64,000 nt of DNA from NCBI GenBank assembly GCA_902616615.1, contig CACMTN010000008.1:1-64000 (forward strand). Direction: 5' to 3'. The translations under genes were made by a program, and so were the position numbers. The notes beneath the pieces were generated by a model. The model did not search any database. It had not been told where the DNA came from and worked only from the letters and a program-made list of their open reading frames with translations. Positions 9,217 to 17,975 of the stretch are shown here, one piece after another. This DNA comes from an uncultured SAR116 cluster alpha proteobacterium. Its GTDB lineage: Bacteria > Pseudomonadota > Alphaproteobacteria > Puniceispirillales > Marisalimonadaceae. The first letter of the stretch is position 1. Each line of letters begins with the position of its first letter.

Positions 9217-9304
9217 TCTAACCTTTCATATTGTTGTATTTCTTTGTTGAATGTTATAACAAACATATACACTAATATTGTATCAAACTGAATGGTAATT
9301 AAAA

Positions 9305-10501
9305 ATGAATTTTGAATATTCTGAAAAAGAAGAAAAATTTCGAACAGAAGTAAGAAATTGGCTTAAAGAGACGCTTCCAAAGTACTTGTCTGAAAAAGTA
9401 AGAAAATACCAGAGACTCACAAAAGAAGATTATGAATTATTTATGAATAATTTAAGTAAAAAGGGTTGGATTGCTTGGCATTGGCCTGAAGAATATGGTG
9501 GAACTGGATGGAATGCAATTGAAAAGCACATATTTGAAGAAGAAATTGTAAAGGCATCAGCACCAAGAATTGTACCATTTGGTGTAAATATGTTAGGTCC
9601 AGTCTTGATTGAATTTGGATCAGAAGAACAAAAAAATTATTATCTTCCAAGAATTTTAAATAACGAGGATTGGTGGGCTCAAGGATATTCTGAACCTGGA
9701 GCAGGCTCAGATCTTGCAAGTCTTAAAACAACAGCAATAAATAAAGGTGACCATTATTTAGTTAATGGACAGAAAACTTGGACAACTTTAGGTCATCATG
9801 CTGATAAGATTTTTTGTCTTGTTAAAACTGATCTTAATGTTAAACCTCAATTAGGAATTTCTTTTCTTCTTATAGATATGGACTCTCCAGGTGTTGAAGT
9901 AAAACCAATAATAACACTCGATGGTGAACATGAAGTTAATGAGGTTTGGTTCACTGATGTTAAAGTTCCTAAAAAAAATCTGGTTGGAAAAGAAAATCAG
10001 GGTTGGACTTATGCAAAATATTTACTTACTTTTGAAAGAACCGGAATAGCTGGTGTTCCCAATTCAAAATCTGCTTTAAATCACTTAAAAATGGTATCAA
10101 GGAAATCAATGAAAAATGGGAAACCATTAATTGAAGATCCTATGTTTTCTTCAGAAGTTGCTGAATTAGAAATAGATCTATTAGCCATGGAAATTTTTAA
10201 CCTTAGAACAGTCAGCGCAGCAGCTGAAGGCAAAGCCCCTGGAATGGAAAGTTCTTTACTTAAAATTAAAGGAACACTTGTAAGACAGAAAACAACTGAA
10301 TTACTTAGAAAGGCTCTTGGACCGCAAGCTTTACCATATTTACCCGAACAATTTGATGAAGGATGGAATGAAATGCCAATTGGACCAGAATATGCTGGCC
10401 CTATTGCAAAGCAGTATTTTAATATGCGAAAAATTTCTATTTATGGTGGATCTAATGAAATCCAAAAAAATATAGTCGCAAAAGCATCATTTGGTTTATA
10501 G
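9305..10501 (+). CDS. Acyl-CoA dehydrogenase, first of an adjacent pair
   Basis: FAD-dependent alpha,beta-dehydrogenation of an acyl-CoA. The flavin-binding YSEPGAGSDL is at 128-137, and the C-terminus carries YGGSNEIQKNIVAKASFGL. In that C-terminal motif the YEG glutamate used by many dehydrogenases is replaced by glycine. This is typical of the FadE branch in which the base lies elsewhere or the partner subunit differs. The 398-residue protein is followed after 9 bases by a second, shorter dehydrogenase, so the two probably form a heterotetramer like mycobacterial paired FadE proteins. The substrate is unknown. Confidence 0.85.
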   Translation: MNFEYSEKEEKFRTEVRNWLKETLPKYLSEKVRKYQRLTKEDYELFMNNLSKKGWIAWHWPEEYGGTGWNAIEKHIFEEEIVKASAPRIVPFGVNMLGPVLIEFGSEEQKNYYLPRILNNEDWWAQGYSEPGAGSDLASLKTTAINKGDHYLVNGQKTWTTLGHHADKIFCLVKTDLNVKPQLGISFLLIDMDSPGVEVKPIITLDGEHEVNEVWFTDVKVPKKNLVGKENQGWTYAKYLLTFERTGIAGVPNSKSALNHLKMVSRKSMKNGKPLIEDPMFSSEVAELEIDLLAMEIFNLRTVSAAAEGKAPGMESSLLKIKGTLVRQKTTELLRKALGPQALPYLPEQFDEGWNEMPIGPEYAGPIAKQYFNMRKISIYGGSNEIQKNIVAKASFGL

Positions 10502-10510
10502 GAAATAAGA

Positions 10511-11629
10511 ATGGATTTTTCATTATCTGAAGAAAGAAAAATGCTTCAGGAAACCGTAGCTCGTTTTTTTGAAAATAATTATAATGATATCAAAAAAAGA
10601 AGTGAATACCTAGACATGAATGACGGCTTTTCTAGGGAATTTTGGAAAGAAAGTTCAAATTTAGGTGTAATAAGTGGTTTGATTTCACCAAGCTTTGGAG
10701 GTTTAGGAGGCTCAGGTGAGGATATCAGCATAATATTTGAATTAATTGGAAAATCACTATGCATTGAACCATTTTTATCTTCTGGTTTATTATCAAGTAC
10801 AATTTTGTCTTCTATAAAAAATCCTAAAACTGAATTAATAAATCAAATTATTGACGGAGAATTATTAGTATCATTTGCTCATATGGAAATGAATAATAGA
10901 TATGAAGATTATTTTGTTGAGAGCAAAGCCTTTTTCGAAGATGAAAACTGGAAACTAAATGGGAGTAAATCTTTTGTAATTAATGGCGATTCTGCAGATA
11001 AAGTTATAATTTCTGCCAGAATAGAAGGAAAAATTAACGACAAAAATGGTATTGGTTTATTTTTAGTTGATAATAATCAAATTAATAATAGATCTTATAA
11101 TACAATAGACGGTTATAGAGCTGCTGAGTTAAACTTTGACAATATAGACGCTGAATTATTATGTGAAGATGATCTAGCTCTTGAATGTATTATTAAAGCA
11201 AATTCTGCAGGTGCACTTGCTCTTTCGGCAGAAGCTGTTGGTATAATGCAAGTATGTTTTGATTTAACACTCGACTATTTGAAAACTAGAAAACAATTCG
11301 GTAAGTCTATCGGGTCTTTTCAAAGTATACAACATAGAATGGTAGATATGATGCTGGAAATTGAACAAGTAAGGTCTGCAGTAATGTTAGCATCTTCTAC
11401 ATTTGAAACTAATTCATCAACACGAGATAAGAATATATCTGCTGCCAAAAATTTAGTAGGAAGAGTTGGCAAACTTATAGCTGAGGAGTCAATACAACTA
11501 CATGGTGGAATAGCAATGACATGGGAGTATTCTGTTGCACATTATGCAAAGAGACTAATCATGATTGATCATTTAATGGGCGATGCAGATTATCATAGGG
11601 ACAGATTTAAATTATTAAGTTCAAATTAG
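10511..11629 (+). CDS. Acyl-CoA dehydrogenase, second of the pair
   Basis: Acyl-CoA dehydrogenase fold of 372 residues. The middle domain is divergent, and the usual SEPGAGSD flavin loop is not recognisable (it reads LVSFAHMEMNNR in that area). The C-terminal domain is well kept, with TRKQFGKSIGSFQSIQHR and LHGGIAMTWEYSVAHYAKR. Proteins of this shape are usually the second subunit of a two-gene acyl-CoA dehydrogenase, as in ChsE1-ChsE2. Nine bases separate it from the first gene, and its 3' end overlaps the convergent hotdog gene by 4 bases. A paired complex is inferred from adjacency and the complementary losses. Confidence 0.8.
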   Translation: MDFSLSEERKMLQETVARFFENNYNDIKKRSEYLDMNDGFSREFWKESSNLGVISGLISPSFGGLGGSGEDISIIFELIGKSLCIEPFLSSGLLSSTILSSIKNPKTELINQIIDGELLVSFAHMEMNNRYEDYFVESKAFFEDENWKLNGSKSFVINGDSADKVIISARIEGKINDKNGIGLFLVDNNQINNRSYNTIDGYRAAELNFDNIDAELLCEDDLALECIIKANSAGALALSAEAVGIMQVCFDLTLDYLKTRKQFGKSIGSFQSIQHRMVDMMLEIEQVRSAVMLASSTFETNSSTRDKNISAAKNLVGRVGKLIAEESIQLHGGIAMTWEYSVAHYAKRLIMIDHLMGDADYHRDRFKLLSSN

Positions 11630-12882
11630 TTATCTATTAACAATTTAGAAGCTTTAGCTCTAAAATCTTCCGGGACAACCATTGATTTTCTTTTTTTTAA
11701 GTCAAATAAAACTGCAACAACCTCAATATCCATTATTACATCACCAGTACTATCATCCACCATGTGGTGAATAAATTTTAGTGATTTGTTTCCTATCTTT
11801 GTAAAATTGGTATGCATTGTAACTGCCATTCCAAGTGGAGCATCTTTAAAATATCTTACAGAATAATCTAATGCAGCCGATCCAATATCATATTCATTTC
11901 TCCAATTAAAATCCGCTCCACAATATGTAAATAATTGAGTTGCTGCGTCAGAAATACAACCTATTTTAAATTGACTTGATCCCATTGCCTCATGATCTAA
12001 ATCCCAAGTATTAACTGCACTTTTACAGCTAATAAATGAATTTCTAGAATAATTTTGCGGCGGTCTATTATCTGTTAGCGGCCTTAAATTTGAAAAATCT
12101 AATTCATTTAAAAATGTAGAGCAACTTGAAGAAAATAAATGTGAAATTATTTCTTTTATTTGTTTATTTACAACCAACGAAATAGAGGTCTCAAAGTAAG
12201 CTGATACGTTTTCATGATCTATGCTGTAAACTTTGCTTAATAATAAAAGTTCATTATCTTCAATGGATTTAACTTTGAAAACTATCTCTAGCACTGAATT
12301 TAAATGAACTTCACGACTAAAAATACATCTTTCATTTAAAATTTTATATTTAATCTTTTTTGCAGAGAAGCTGTTAATTTTATTAAAAAGGCATTTAATT
12401 GCGTCTGCATGTTTTCCAAAATAATATTGGACATTCATGTGAGACATTTGGTCACAATCTTCTTTTCTAACCAAATCCTTAAAAGCAGAATAAATGCCAT
12501 TTGAATTAGTTAGGTTAAGCTGAAATGATTTATCAATATTTTTACTAATTAGGTTTAGAGATTGCTTTGATAATATTTGATCTTCACTATTATTATCTTT
12601 ATTTAATAAAAATAAAATGTGAGTTATTTTAATTTTATCTTGAGATTCTAATTTAAGATCTGAACTAACATATATTGTCATATGCTCCAATATTGATGTA
12701 TCAAAATATTCAGTTTCTAAATATTTTTCGCTATCTATTGTTAAATCTTTCAAAACTGCTTTTGTAAAATGAGTTGCGTCTTCAAAAAATTTTGTAGAAC
12801 TAGATTTCTTTAAATACCCTAAATCACTGATATCATAAGATTTAACAAGACCTTTAAAGGTTTCTATTTGTTGAGTATTCAT
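11626..12882 (-). CDS. Multi-hotdog thioesterase-like protein
   Basis: A 418-residue protein with at least two hotdog domains. One, near residues 138-240, has VRKEDCDQMSHMNVQYYF, the Asp-Gln-x-x-His-x-N arrangement of 4-hydroxybenzoyl-CoA-type thioesterases. The last, near 280-410, has WDLDHEAMGSSQ and FTKIGNKSLKFIHHMVDD. The first 130 residues look like a further degenerate hotdog unit, but the similarity is weak. The product probably hydrolyses or binds an acyl-CoA from the neighbouring dehydrogenase reactions. It lies 25 bases after the ACAD10/11-like dehydrogenase on the same strand and overlaps the convergent dehydrogenase gene by 4 bases. Confidence 0.65.
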   Translation of the reverse strand: MNTQQIETFKGLVKSYDISDLGYLKKSSSTKFFEDATHFTKAVLKDLTIDSEKYLETEYFDTSILEHMTIYVSSDLKLESQDKIKITHILFLLNKDNNSEDQILSKQSLNLISKNIDKSFQLNLTNSNGIYSAFKDLVRKEDCDQMSHMNVQYYFGKHADAIKCLFNKINSFSAKKIKYKILNERCIFSREVHLNSVLEIVFKVKSIEDNELLLLSKVYSIDHENVSAYFETSISLVVNKQIKEIISHLFSSSCSTFLNELDFSNLRPLTDNRPPQNYSRNSFISCKSAVNTWDLDHEAMGSSQFKIGCISDAATQLFTYCGADFNWRNEYDIGSAALDYSVRYFKDAPLGMAVTMHTNFTKIGNKSLKFIHHMVDDSTGDVIMDIEVVAVLFDLKKRKSMVVPEDFRAKASKLLIDN

Positions 12883-12907
12883 AATATAATTATTATTAGG
12901 AAATTTC

Positions 12908-14110
12908 CTAATTTTTGTCTCTCATCTCTAATTTTGCAACGCTCATTCTGTGAACTTCATCTGGGCCATCTGCAAGTCTTAATGTCCTTGCATGACCATA
13001 AGCATAAGACAATGGAAAGTCTGAAGAAACCCCTCCTCCTCCATGTACTTGTATTGCTCTATCTATAATTTTAGTTGCCATATTTGGAGCTACTACTTTT
13101 ATCATTGAAATTTCTTTTCTTGCAATCTTGTTTCCAACTGTATCCATCATATGAGCAGTTTTAAGCACTAACAATCTGGCTTGTTCGATTTCAGCCCTAC
13201 TTTCTGCTATCGCATGCATTACCACACCTTGTTCAGAAATAGGTTTACCAAATGCAACTCGTGATTTTGCTCTTTTTACCATTAATTCTAATGCTCTTTC
13301 AGCTTGACCAATTAGCCTCATACAATGATGTATCCTACCTGGCCCTAATCTACCTTGAGCGATTTCAAATCCCCTACCTTCTCCTAAGAGAATGTTACTG
13401 ACTGGAACTTTAACGTCTTTAAAATCAACTTCGGCATGCCCATGAGGAGCATGGTCGTATCCAAAAACTGGCAAATGTCTTAAAACTTTAACTCCAGGTG
13501 TATCAATAGGAACTAAGATCATTGATTGTTGTTTATACTTGTCTGCGTTGGGATCAGTTTTACCCATAAAAATCATAATTTTGCATCTGGGATCCATTGC
13601 ACCTGAGGTCCACCACTTTCTTGCGTTGATAACATATTCATCACCTTTTCTATCAATACTAGCTTGTATATTAGATGCATCTGAAGATGCTACGTCAGGT
13701 TCAGTCATTGCAAATGCAGAACGAATTTCACCATTTAATAATGGTGTTAACCACTGATTTTGCTGTTCTTTAGTACCATATCTTACAAGAACTTCCATGT
13801 TACCAGTATCCGGAGCAGAACAATTAAAAACTTCTGCTCCAATCGGAGAACGCCCCATAATCTCACATAAAGGAGCATATTCGGTATTAGTTAATCCTGC
13901 ACCTAAATCGCTTTCAGGAAGAAACAAATTCCATAATCCTTGCGCCTTTGCTTTTGACTTCATATCCTCCATAACTTTTGGTACACACCATCGACCACCT
14001 TTTTCAACTTCTTCTTTATAAACAGCTTCGTTTTTATAAACATGTTCGTTCATAAAATTTGTAAGTTTATCCTGAAGATCTTTTACTTTGTTTGAATATT
14101 CAAAATTCAT
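12908..14110 (-). CDS. Acyl-CoA dehydrogenase of the ACAD10/ACAD11 type
   Basis: A 400-residue acyl-CoA dehydrogenase whose motifs fit the ACAD10/ACAD11 group: [16 protein letters not shown] in the flavin loop, [18 protein letters not shown], and the ending [17 protein letters not shown]. The gene lies 9 bases behind an aminoglycoside-phosphotransferase-fold kinase. Human ACAD11 carries these two activities in one chain: the kinase phosphorylates 4-hydroxyacyl-CoA and the dehydrogenase domain removes phosphate to give a normal enoyl-CoA. LvaA and LvaC in levulinate catabolism do the same as separate proteins. The likely role is therefore catabolism of 4-hydroxyacids. This is inference from family and context. 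Confidence 0.85.
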   Translation of the reverse strand: MNFEYSNKVKDLQDKLTNFMNEHVYKNEAVYKEEVEKGGRWCVPKVMEDMKSKAKAQGLWNLFLPESDLGAGLTNTEYAPLCEIMGRSPIGAEVFNCSAPDTGNMEVLVRYGTKEQQNQWLTPLLNGEIRSAFAMTEPDVASSDASNIQASIDRKGDEYVINARKWWTSGAMDPRCKIMIFMGKTDPNADKYKQQSMILVPIDTPGVKVLRHLPVFGYDHAPHGHAEVDFKDVKVPVSNILLGEGRGFEIAQGRLGPGRIHHCMRLIGQAERALELMVKRAKSRVAFGKPISEQGVVMHAIAESRAEIEQARLLVLKTAHMMDTVGNKIARKEISMIKVVAPNMATKIIDRAIQVHGGGGVSSDFPLSYAYGHARTLRLADGPDEVHRMSVAKLEMRDKN

Positions 14111-14119
14111 TTTATACCT

Positions 14120-15181
14120 CTAATTAAAGTTAAAAACTCCATTTGCTCTATTGATTAAAGCCTCTATTCTCTTACCAAAATTTGCAAACCTCTTATCTTG
14201 AGTTTGCCCTTTTAGAAATCTTACGTAAATTTGTTGAATAATTACAGCTAATTTAAATGCTCCAAAAGCATAATACCAGTCAACATCTTTTATGCTAAAA
14301 CCAGTTTTTAAAGCATAATGATTAATAATTTCACTTTTTTTAGGATATAAAATATTTTTAACTGGCATCGAAGTAATTAAATTAGCTTCATAATCGTCAT
14401 CTTCATCTATCCAATAATTTAACAAATGACCTATATCCATCAATGGATCTCCTCTAGTACACATATCCCAGTCGAATACCGCTACAGGTAAAAGAGGGTT
14501 ATCAATATCCCACATAATATTATCTAATTTAAAATCATTATGCAAAATTGTAGCCCCTTGAGGCTCTGGAATATTAGATCTTAAGTACCTAACAAGTTTA
14601 TTAAACCTATTTGCTTTGATTTTATCCTCAGATGCTTTTTTCCACCTATCTTCCCAACCATTAAGCTGTCTTAAAACAAAACCATCAGGTCTTCCAAAGT
14701 CACCCAAACCAACCTGTGAGGGGTCTAGCTTATGTAATTCAGCTAAAATATCAATCATTTTAAAACTTAATAATCTAATCTTATTTCGAGATCCATCTAA
14801 TTCCGATCGCATCTCTTTTCTAATCACAATTCCTTTTTTTCTTTCTATTAAATGAAACTTACTTCCAATAATTTTATCATCTTCGCATAAATGAATACTT
14901 TTAGGAGCTAAAGGAAATAACTTATTTAAACTATGTTGAACCATGTGCTCTCTAGCCATATCGTGAGACGAAGGTGCCACAGGCCCAAGTGGGGGTCTTC
15001 TTAATACAAATTCTTTATCATTAAAACTAATTAAATAAGTCAGATTTGCATGCCCACCACTAAATTGAAGTATATTTATTTTATCAATATCAATTTTCAA
15101 TAGCTCATTTAAATAATTTTTAAGCTTATGCAAATCGATTTGTTCATCTTGTCTAATATTTATTAATTCATTATCAACCAT
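14120..15181 (-). CDS. APH-fold kinase, ACAD10/11 N-terminal-like (predicted 4-hydroxyacyl-CoA kinase)
   Basis: A protein-kinase-like phosphotransferase of 353 residues. It has VLRRPPLGPVAPSSHDMARE at about 59-78, the catalytic-loop motif HNDFKLDN (214-221) and metal-binding D237-W-D239 followed by RGDPLMDIG. An arginine stands where the ATP lysine of most APH enzymes is found, as is common in the ACAD10/11 group. The gene directly precedes the ACAD10/11-type dehydrogenase on the same strand. The pairing suggests ATP-dependent phosphorylation of the 4-hydroxyl of an acyl-CoA. An antibiotic-resistance role is unlikely. Confidence 0.8.
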   Translation of the reverse strand: MVDNELINIRQDEQIDLHKLKNYLNELLKIDIDKINILQFSGGHANLTYLISFNDKEFVLRRPPLGPVAPSSHDMAREHMVQHSLNKLFPLAPKSIHLCEDDKIIGSKFHLIERKKGIVIRKEMRSELDGSRNKIRLLSFKMIDILAELHKLDPSQVGLGDFGRPDGFVLRQLNGWEDRWKKASEDKIKANRFNKLVRYLRSNIPEPQGATILHNDFKLDNIMWDIDNPLLPVAVFDWDMCTRGDPLMDIGHLLNYWIDEDDDYEANLITSMPVKNILYPKKSEIINHYALKTGFSIKDVDWYYAFGAFKLAVIIQQIYVRFLKGQTQDKRFANFGKRIEALINRANGVFNFN

Positions 15182-15301
15182 TTTGTATCCAAAGCACTAA
15201 AAATTAAAAATAATGATGATAAGTTTTTAAATTTTTACTAAGCTAAATAATAATATAATAAAAAAAAATTAGTAATTAAAATTTCGATATTTGAGGAAAT
15301 T

Positions 15302-16084
15302 ATGGAAAATTTATTTGATATTAATGGTAAGGTAGCCCTTGTGACAGGTGGATCAAGAGGGATAGGCGCAATGATTGCTGAGGGTTTTGTAAAAAATGGT
15401 GTCAAAACATACATTACATCAAGAAAATCAGATCAATGTAATTTAAAAGCAGAGGAACTATCAAAATTTGGGGAGTGTATTTCTATACCCACTGATCTAA
15501 CTGACATGAATGAAATGGATAAATTAGTAGGACATATTGAGGAAAAAGAAGAAAAACTAAATATTTTAATTAATAATGCTGGTGCTGCATGGGGAGCCCC
15601 TTTTGATACTTTTCCTGAAAATGGGTGGGATAAAGTAATGGACACAAATGTAAAAGCCGTATTTTTTTTAATTCAAAAATTAATAAAAATGCTAGAAAGT
15701 TCTGGAAACAATTCTGATCCATCTAGAATAATTAATGTTGGATCCATAGATGGAATAGGCATACCTAGAGCAGAAACATATTCTTATCCTGCATCAAAAG
15801 CTGCAATTCACCAATTAACTAGAGTTTTAGCAAATAGATTAGCTAAAAGAAACATTAACGTAAACGCTATTGCTCCAGGACCATTTCAGAGTAATATGAT
15901 GGCTCATTCCTTAAAAGAATATGGAGAACAAATCAAAAAATCAGTTCCACGTGGAAGAATTGGCATTCCTGAAGACATGGCTGGGACATCCATATTTCTT
16001 TGCTCAAAAGCAAGTTCTTATATTACAGGTTCCATTATCCCCGTAGATGGTGGTTCTCTTATAGCAAGAAGACATATGGAGTAA
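15302..16084 (+). CDS. SDR family oxidoreductase (RhlG / 3-oxoacyl reductase-like)
   Basis: Classical SDR of 260 residues with TGGSRGIG (15-22), NNAG (91-94), S148, Y162 and K166. The spacing and the NNAGAAWGAPFDTFPE stretch resemble RhlG-type 3-oxoacyl reductases. T39-S40-R41 after the second strand points to NADP(H). The start is preceded by TTGAGGAAATT, a GAGG Shine-Dalgarno. It diverges from the kinase/ACAD pair, so a role in the same acyl-CoA pathway is possible but unproved. About 120 bases without an evident gene separate it from the convergent COG0523 gene. They contain one small stem (TTTAGC/GCTAAA, 16113-16130). Confidence 0.85.
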   Translation: MENLFDINGKVALVTGGSRGIGAMIAEGFVKNGVKTYITSRKSDQCNLKAEELSKFGECISIPTDLTDMNEMDKLVGHIEEKEEKLNILINNAGAAWGAPFDTFPENGWDKVMDTNVKAVFFLIQKLIKMLESSGNNSDPSRIINVGSIDGIGIPRAETYSYPASKAAIHQLTRVLANRLAKRNINVNAIAPGPFQSNMMAHSLKEYGEQIKKSVPRGRIGIPEDMAGTSIFLCSKASSYITGSIIPVDGGSLIARRHME

Positions 16085-16203
16085 ACGAATTAAAATCAAA
16101 ATTAAAGTGTTTTTTAGCAGGATAGCTAAATGTATGTATAGATAAATCTTAAAACCAAACAAATTCACACCAATTATTCTTTAAACTTAAATCTTATTAA
16201 AAC

Positions 16204-17265
16204 TTATTGTAATTCATTTTTCCCGATAATTTTAAAAAAATCGTCTATTATATCTTTTTTTATATTTTTAGTAATAAAAACTAAACGTGATTGCTTATCA
16301 TCGCTAGGCCATTTTTCTAACCATTCTAAAGGATGAAAAATATGCTGAACACCATGAATAACAGCTGGACAGCTCTGTCCTTTAATATTCAAGATACCTT
16401 TAATTCTTAGTATATTCACACCCATCTGACTCATAAGTAATTCCAGAAAAAAATTTACTGAGGTCATACTTACTGGTTGACTTGTTACCATTGCAAAAGT
16501 CTCGATGTCGTCACCATGACGATTTACATCATGTTTGTGATGATGATCATGATGATCATGATGATCATGCAAATGATTAGAAGATTTATTTTTTTCAATC
16601 TCAAGCCACTTTATTACGTCCCAGTTTTTATTTTGTGGGTCATAATCATTAAGTCCTAGTAACTTTGAAACTGGTAAAGAGCTCTTATCACTCTTAATTA
16701 TAGTAACTTTTGGGTTAATTGCTTTTATTCTCTTAGTTAAAGAATTTACTGTTCCTTTATCTGCAATGTCAGTTTTACTTAATATAATTCTGTCTGCAAA
16801 AGCTGTTTGCTTTACCGCTTCTTCATGAGAGTTGTACGTAGCTTCAGCATTTATTGAATCAACAACAGTAATCACACCATCTATTGAATAAATTCTTTGA
16901 AGATCCAATGAAGTCATTAGAGTATGAATTATAGGAACAGGATCAGCCAGACCTGTAGTTTCAATAATCACATGATTAAAAGGTGAAATCTCCCCCTTTT
17001 CCATTTTCTTTAAAAGATTAAGAAGTGTTGTTTTTAGATCATCTTGGATTGTGCAACATATACATCCATTTTGTAATTCAATTACATTTTCATCAGTAGT
17101 TTCAATTAAATCATGATCTAAACCAACCTCTCCAAATTCATTAATGATAATAGCTGCATTAGCCATTTGTTTTTGTTTTATTAAAGACGTTAAAATAGTG
17201 GTTTTTCCACTTCCTAAAAAACCTGTTAAAACTGAAATTCCTATATTTTTTGGAAAAGATGACAT
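16204..17265 (-). CDS. COG0523 (CobW/YciC/ZigA-type) GTP-dependent zinc metallochaperone
   Basis: A G3E-family GTPase of 353 residues. It has Walker A GFLGSGKT (15-22), the metal-binding CICC (68-71), ETTGLADP (102-109), SKTD (163-166), a histidine-rich linker (about 231-250) and a CobW_C domain. Such proteins load zinc onto client enzymes during zinc starvation. The gene diverges from folE, and a Zur-box-like palindrome lies between the two starts (17303-17320). In Bacillus subtilis the COG0523 protein ZagA supports FolE under zinc limitation, and the arrangement here suggests the same partnership. Zinc as the metal and FolE as the client are inferences; the family call is firm. Confidence 0.88.
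   Translation of the reverse strand: MSSFPKNIGISVLTGFLGSGKTTILTSLIKQKQMANAAIIINEFGEVGLDHDLIETTDENVIELQNGCICCTIQDDLKTTLLNLLKKMEKGEISPFNHVIIETTGLADPVPIIHTLMTSLDLQRIYSIDGVITVVDSINAEATYNSHEEAVKQTAFADRIILSKTDIADKGTVNSLTKRIKAINPKVTIIKSDKSSLPVSKLLGLNDYDPQNKNWDVIKWLEIEKNKSSNHLHDHHDHHDHHHKHDVNRHGDDIETFAMVTSQPVSMTSVNFFLELLMSQMGVNILRIKGILNIKGQSCPAVIHGVQHIFHPLEWLEKWPSDDKQSRLVFITKNIKKDIIDDFFKIIGKNELQ
16542..16568 (-). repeat. Three 9-base repeats encoding the histidine-rich linker
   Basis: The unit GATGATCAT (plus strand) occurs three times without gaps. On the coding strand it gives the His-Asp-His repeats of the COG0523 protein's metal-binding linker. It is an in-frame coding repeat that could expand or contract by slippage. 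Confidence 0.85.
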
Positions 17266-17302
17266 TGTTGTTTTTATAGTTTGCTTTAAAATTATATATT
17301 TT

Positions 17303-17320
17303 GTTATGTTATAACATTAC
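17303..17320. promoter_or_regulatory. Zur-box-like operator between COG0523 gene and folE
   Basis: GTTATGTTATAACATTAC, with a perfect 12-base palindromic core ATGTTATAACAT. It lies 37 bases from the COG0523 start and 24 bases from the folE start. The same 19 bases (with one extra T in front) recur at 24252-24270 before znuA. The core resembles known proteobacterial Zur boxes. A Zur repressor is encoded in this window at 23741. Binding is inferred, not shown. Confidence 0.8.
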
Positions 17321-17344
17321 TAGTAACTAAAAAAAAGTGAGCAA

Positions 17345-17950
17345 ATGAAAAATAAATCTGAAAACTCTAACATAATTAAATTTAATCCAAATCCTTCTCG
17401 TGAAGAAGCTATGAACGCAGTCAAAACACTTATTGCTTGGGCTGGAGACAATCCTAACAGAGAAGGTTTAATTGAAACTCCTAAAAGAGTTGTGGATGCT
17501 TATAAAGAGTTTTTTGAAGGGTATAAACAAAACCCTGATGAGATTTTGTCAAAGACTTTTGAAGAAGTTGAAGGTTACGACGAGATGGTACTAATAAAAA
17601 ATATTAGATTAGAATCTCACTGTGAGCATCATATAGTTCCAATTCTTGGCATAGCTCATGTAGCATATATGCCTAACAAACGAGTTGTTGGAATAAGCAA
17701 ATTAGCACGACTAGTAGATGTTTATGCAAAAAGACTTCAAATACAAGAAACATTAACTTCACAAATTGCTGAGACAATTCAAAGAGTTTTAGATCCCTTA
17801 GGTGTTGCTGTGATTATAGATGCATCTCATCAATGTATGACAACTAGAGGGGTTCATAAACCTGAATCTAGTACAGTTACCAAACGGATGCTTGGAGTTT
17901 TTAAAAATGATGCAGAAATAAGATCTGAATTTATGAAATTAATTACTTAG
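17345..17950 (+). CDS. folE: GTP cyclohydrolase I (zinc-dependent type IA)
   Basis: Converts GTP to 7,8-dihydroneopterin triphosphate, the first step toward tetrahydrofolate. The zinc ligands are C93 and H96 (SHCEHH) and C164 (HQCMTTRG), matching C110, H113 and C181 of the E. coli enzyme. The length of 201 residues is standard. It is the zinc-dependent form, not the FolE2 (type IB) that many bacteria induce under zinc limitation. Its promoter region holds a Zur-like box shared with a COG0523 metallochaperone. That suggests the cell supplies FolE with zinc under starvation rather than replacing it. Confidence 0.95.
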   Translation: MKNKSENSNIIKFNPNPSREEAMNAVKTLIAWAGDNPNREGLIETPKRVVDAYKEFFEGYKQNPDEILSKTFEEVEGYDEMVLIKNIRLESHCEHHIVPILGIAHVAYMPNKRVVGISKLARLVDVYAKRLQIQETLTSQIAETIQRVLDPLGVAVIIDASHQCMTTRGVHKPESSTVTKRMLGVFKNDAEIRSEFMKLIT

Positions 17951-17951
17951 A

Positions 17952-17972
17952 AAAAAATTAAAATAATTTTTT
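17952..17972. terminator. Possible weak bidirectional terminator hairpin
   Basis: A perfect 9-base inverted repeat, AAAAAATTA and TAATTTTTT with a 3-base loop, fills the gap between the convergent folE and acyl-CoA ligase genes. It is pure A/T, so the stem is weak. Its position and flanking A/T runs allow termination in both directions. Confidence 0.35.
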
Positions 17973-17975
17973 ATT

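Noticed and set aside
9251..9262. ATGTTATAACAA, eleven of twelve bases of the Zur-box core, between scoA and the acyl-CoA dehydrogenase pair.
   Set aside because: The flanks do not match the two good boxes, the palindrome is broken, and one such near match is expected by chance in 64 kb of AT-rich DNA. The neighbours have no zinc link.
14120..15181. Aminoglycoside phosphotransferase-like gene as an antibiotic-resistance determinant.
   Set aside because: Motifs and the neighbouring ACAD10/11-type gene place it with acyl-CoA kinases; no mobile element is near.
16113..16130. TTTAGC/GCTAAA stem between the convergent SDR and COG0523 genes as a terminator.
   Set aside because: The stem is only 6 bases and has no U-run on the correct side for either gene.
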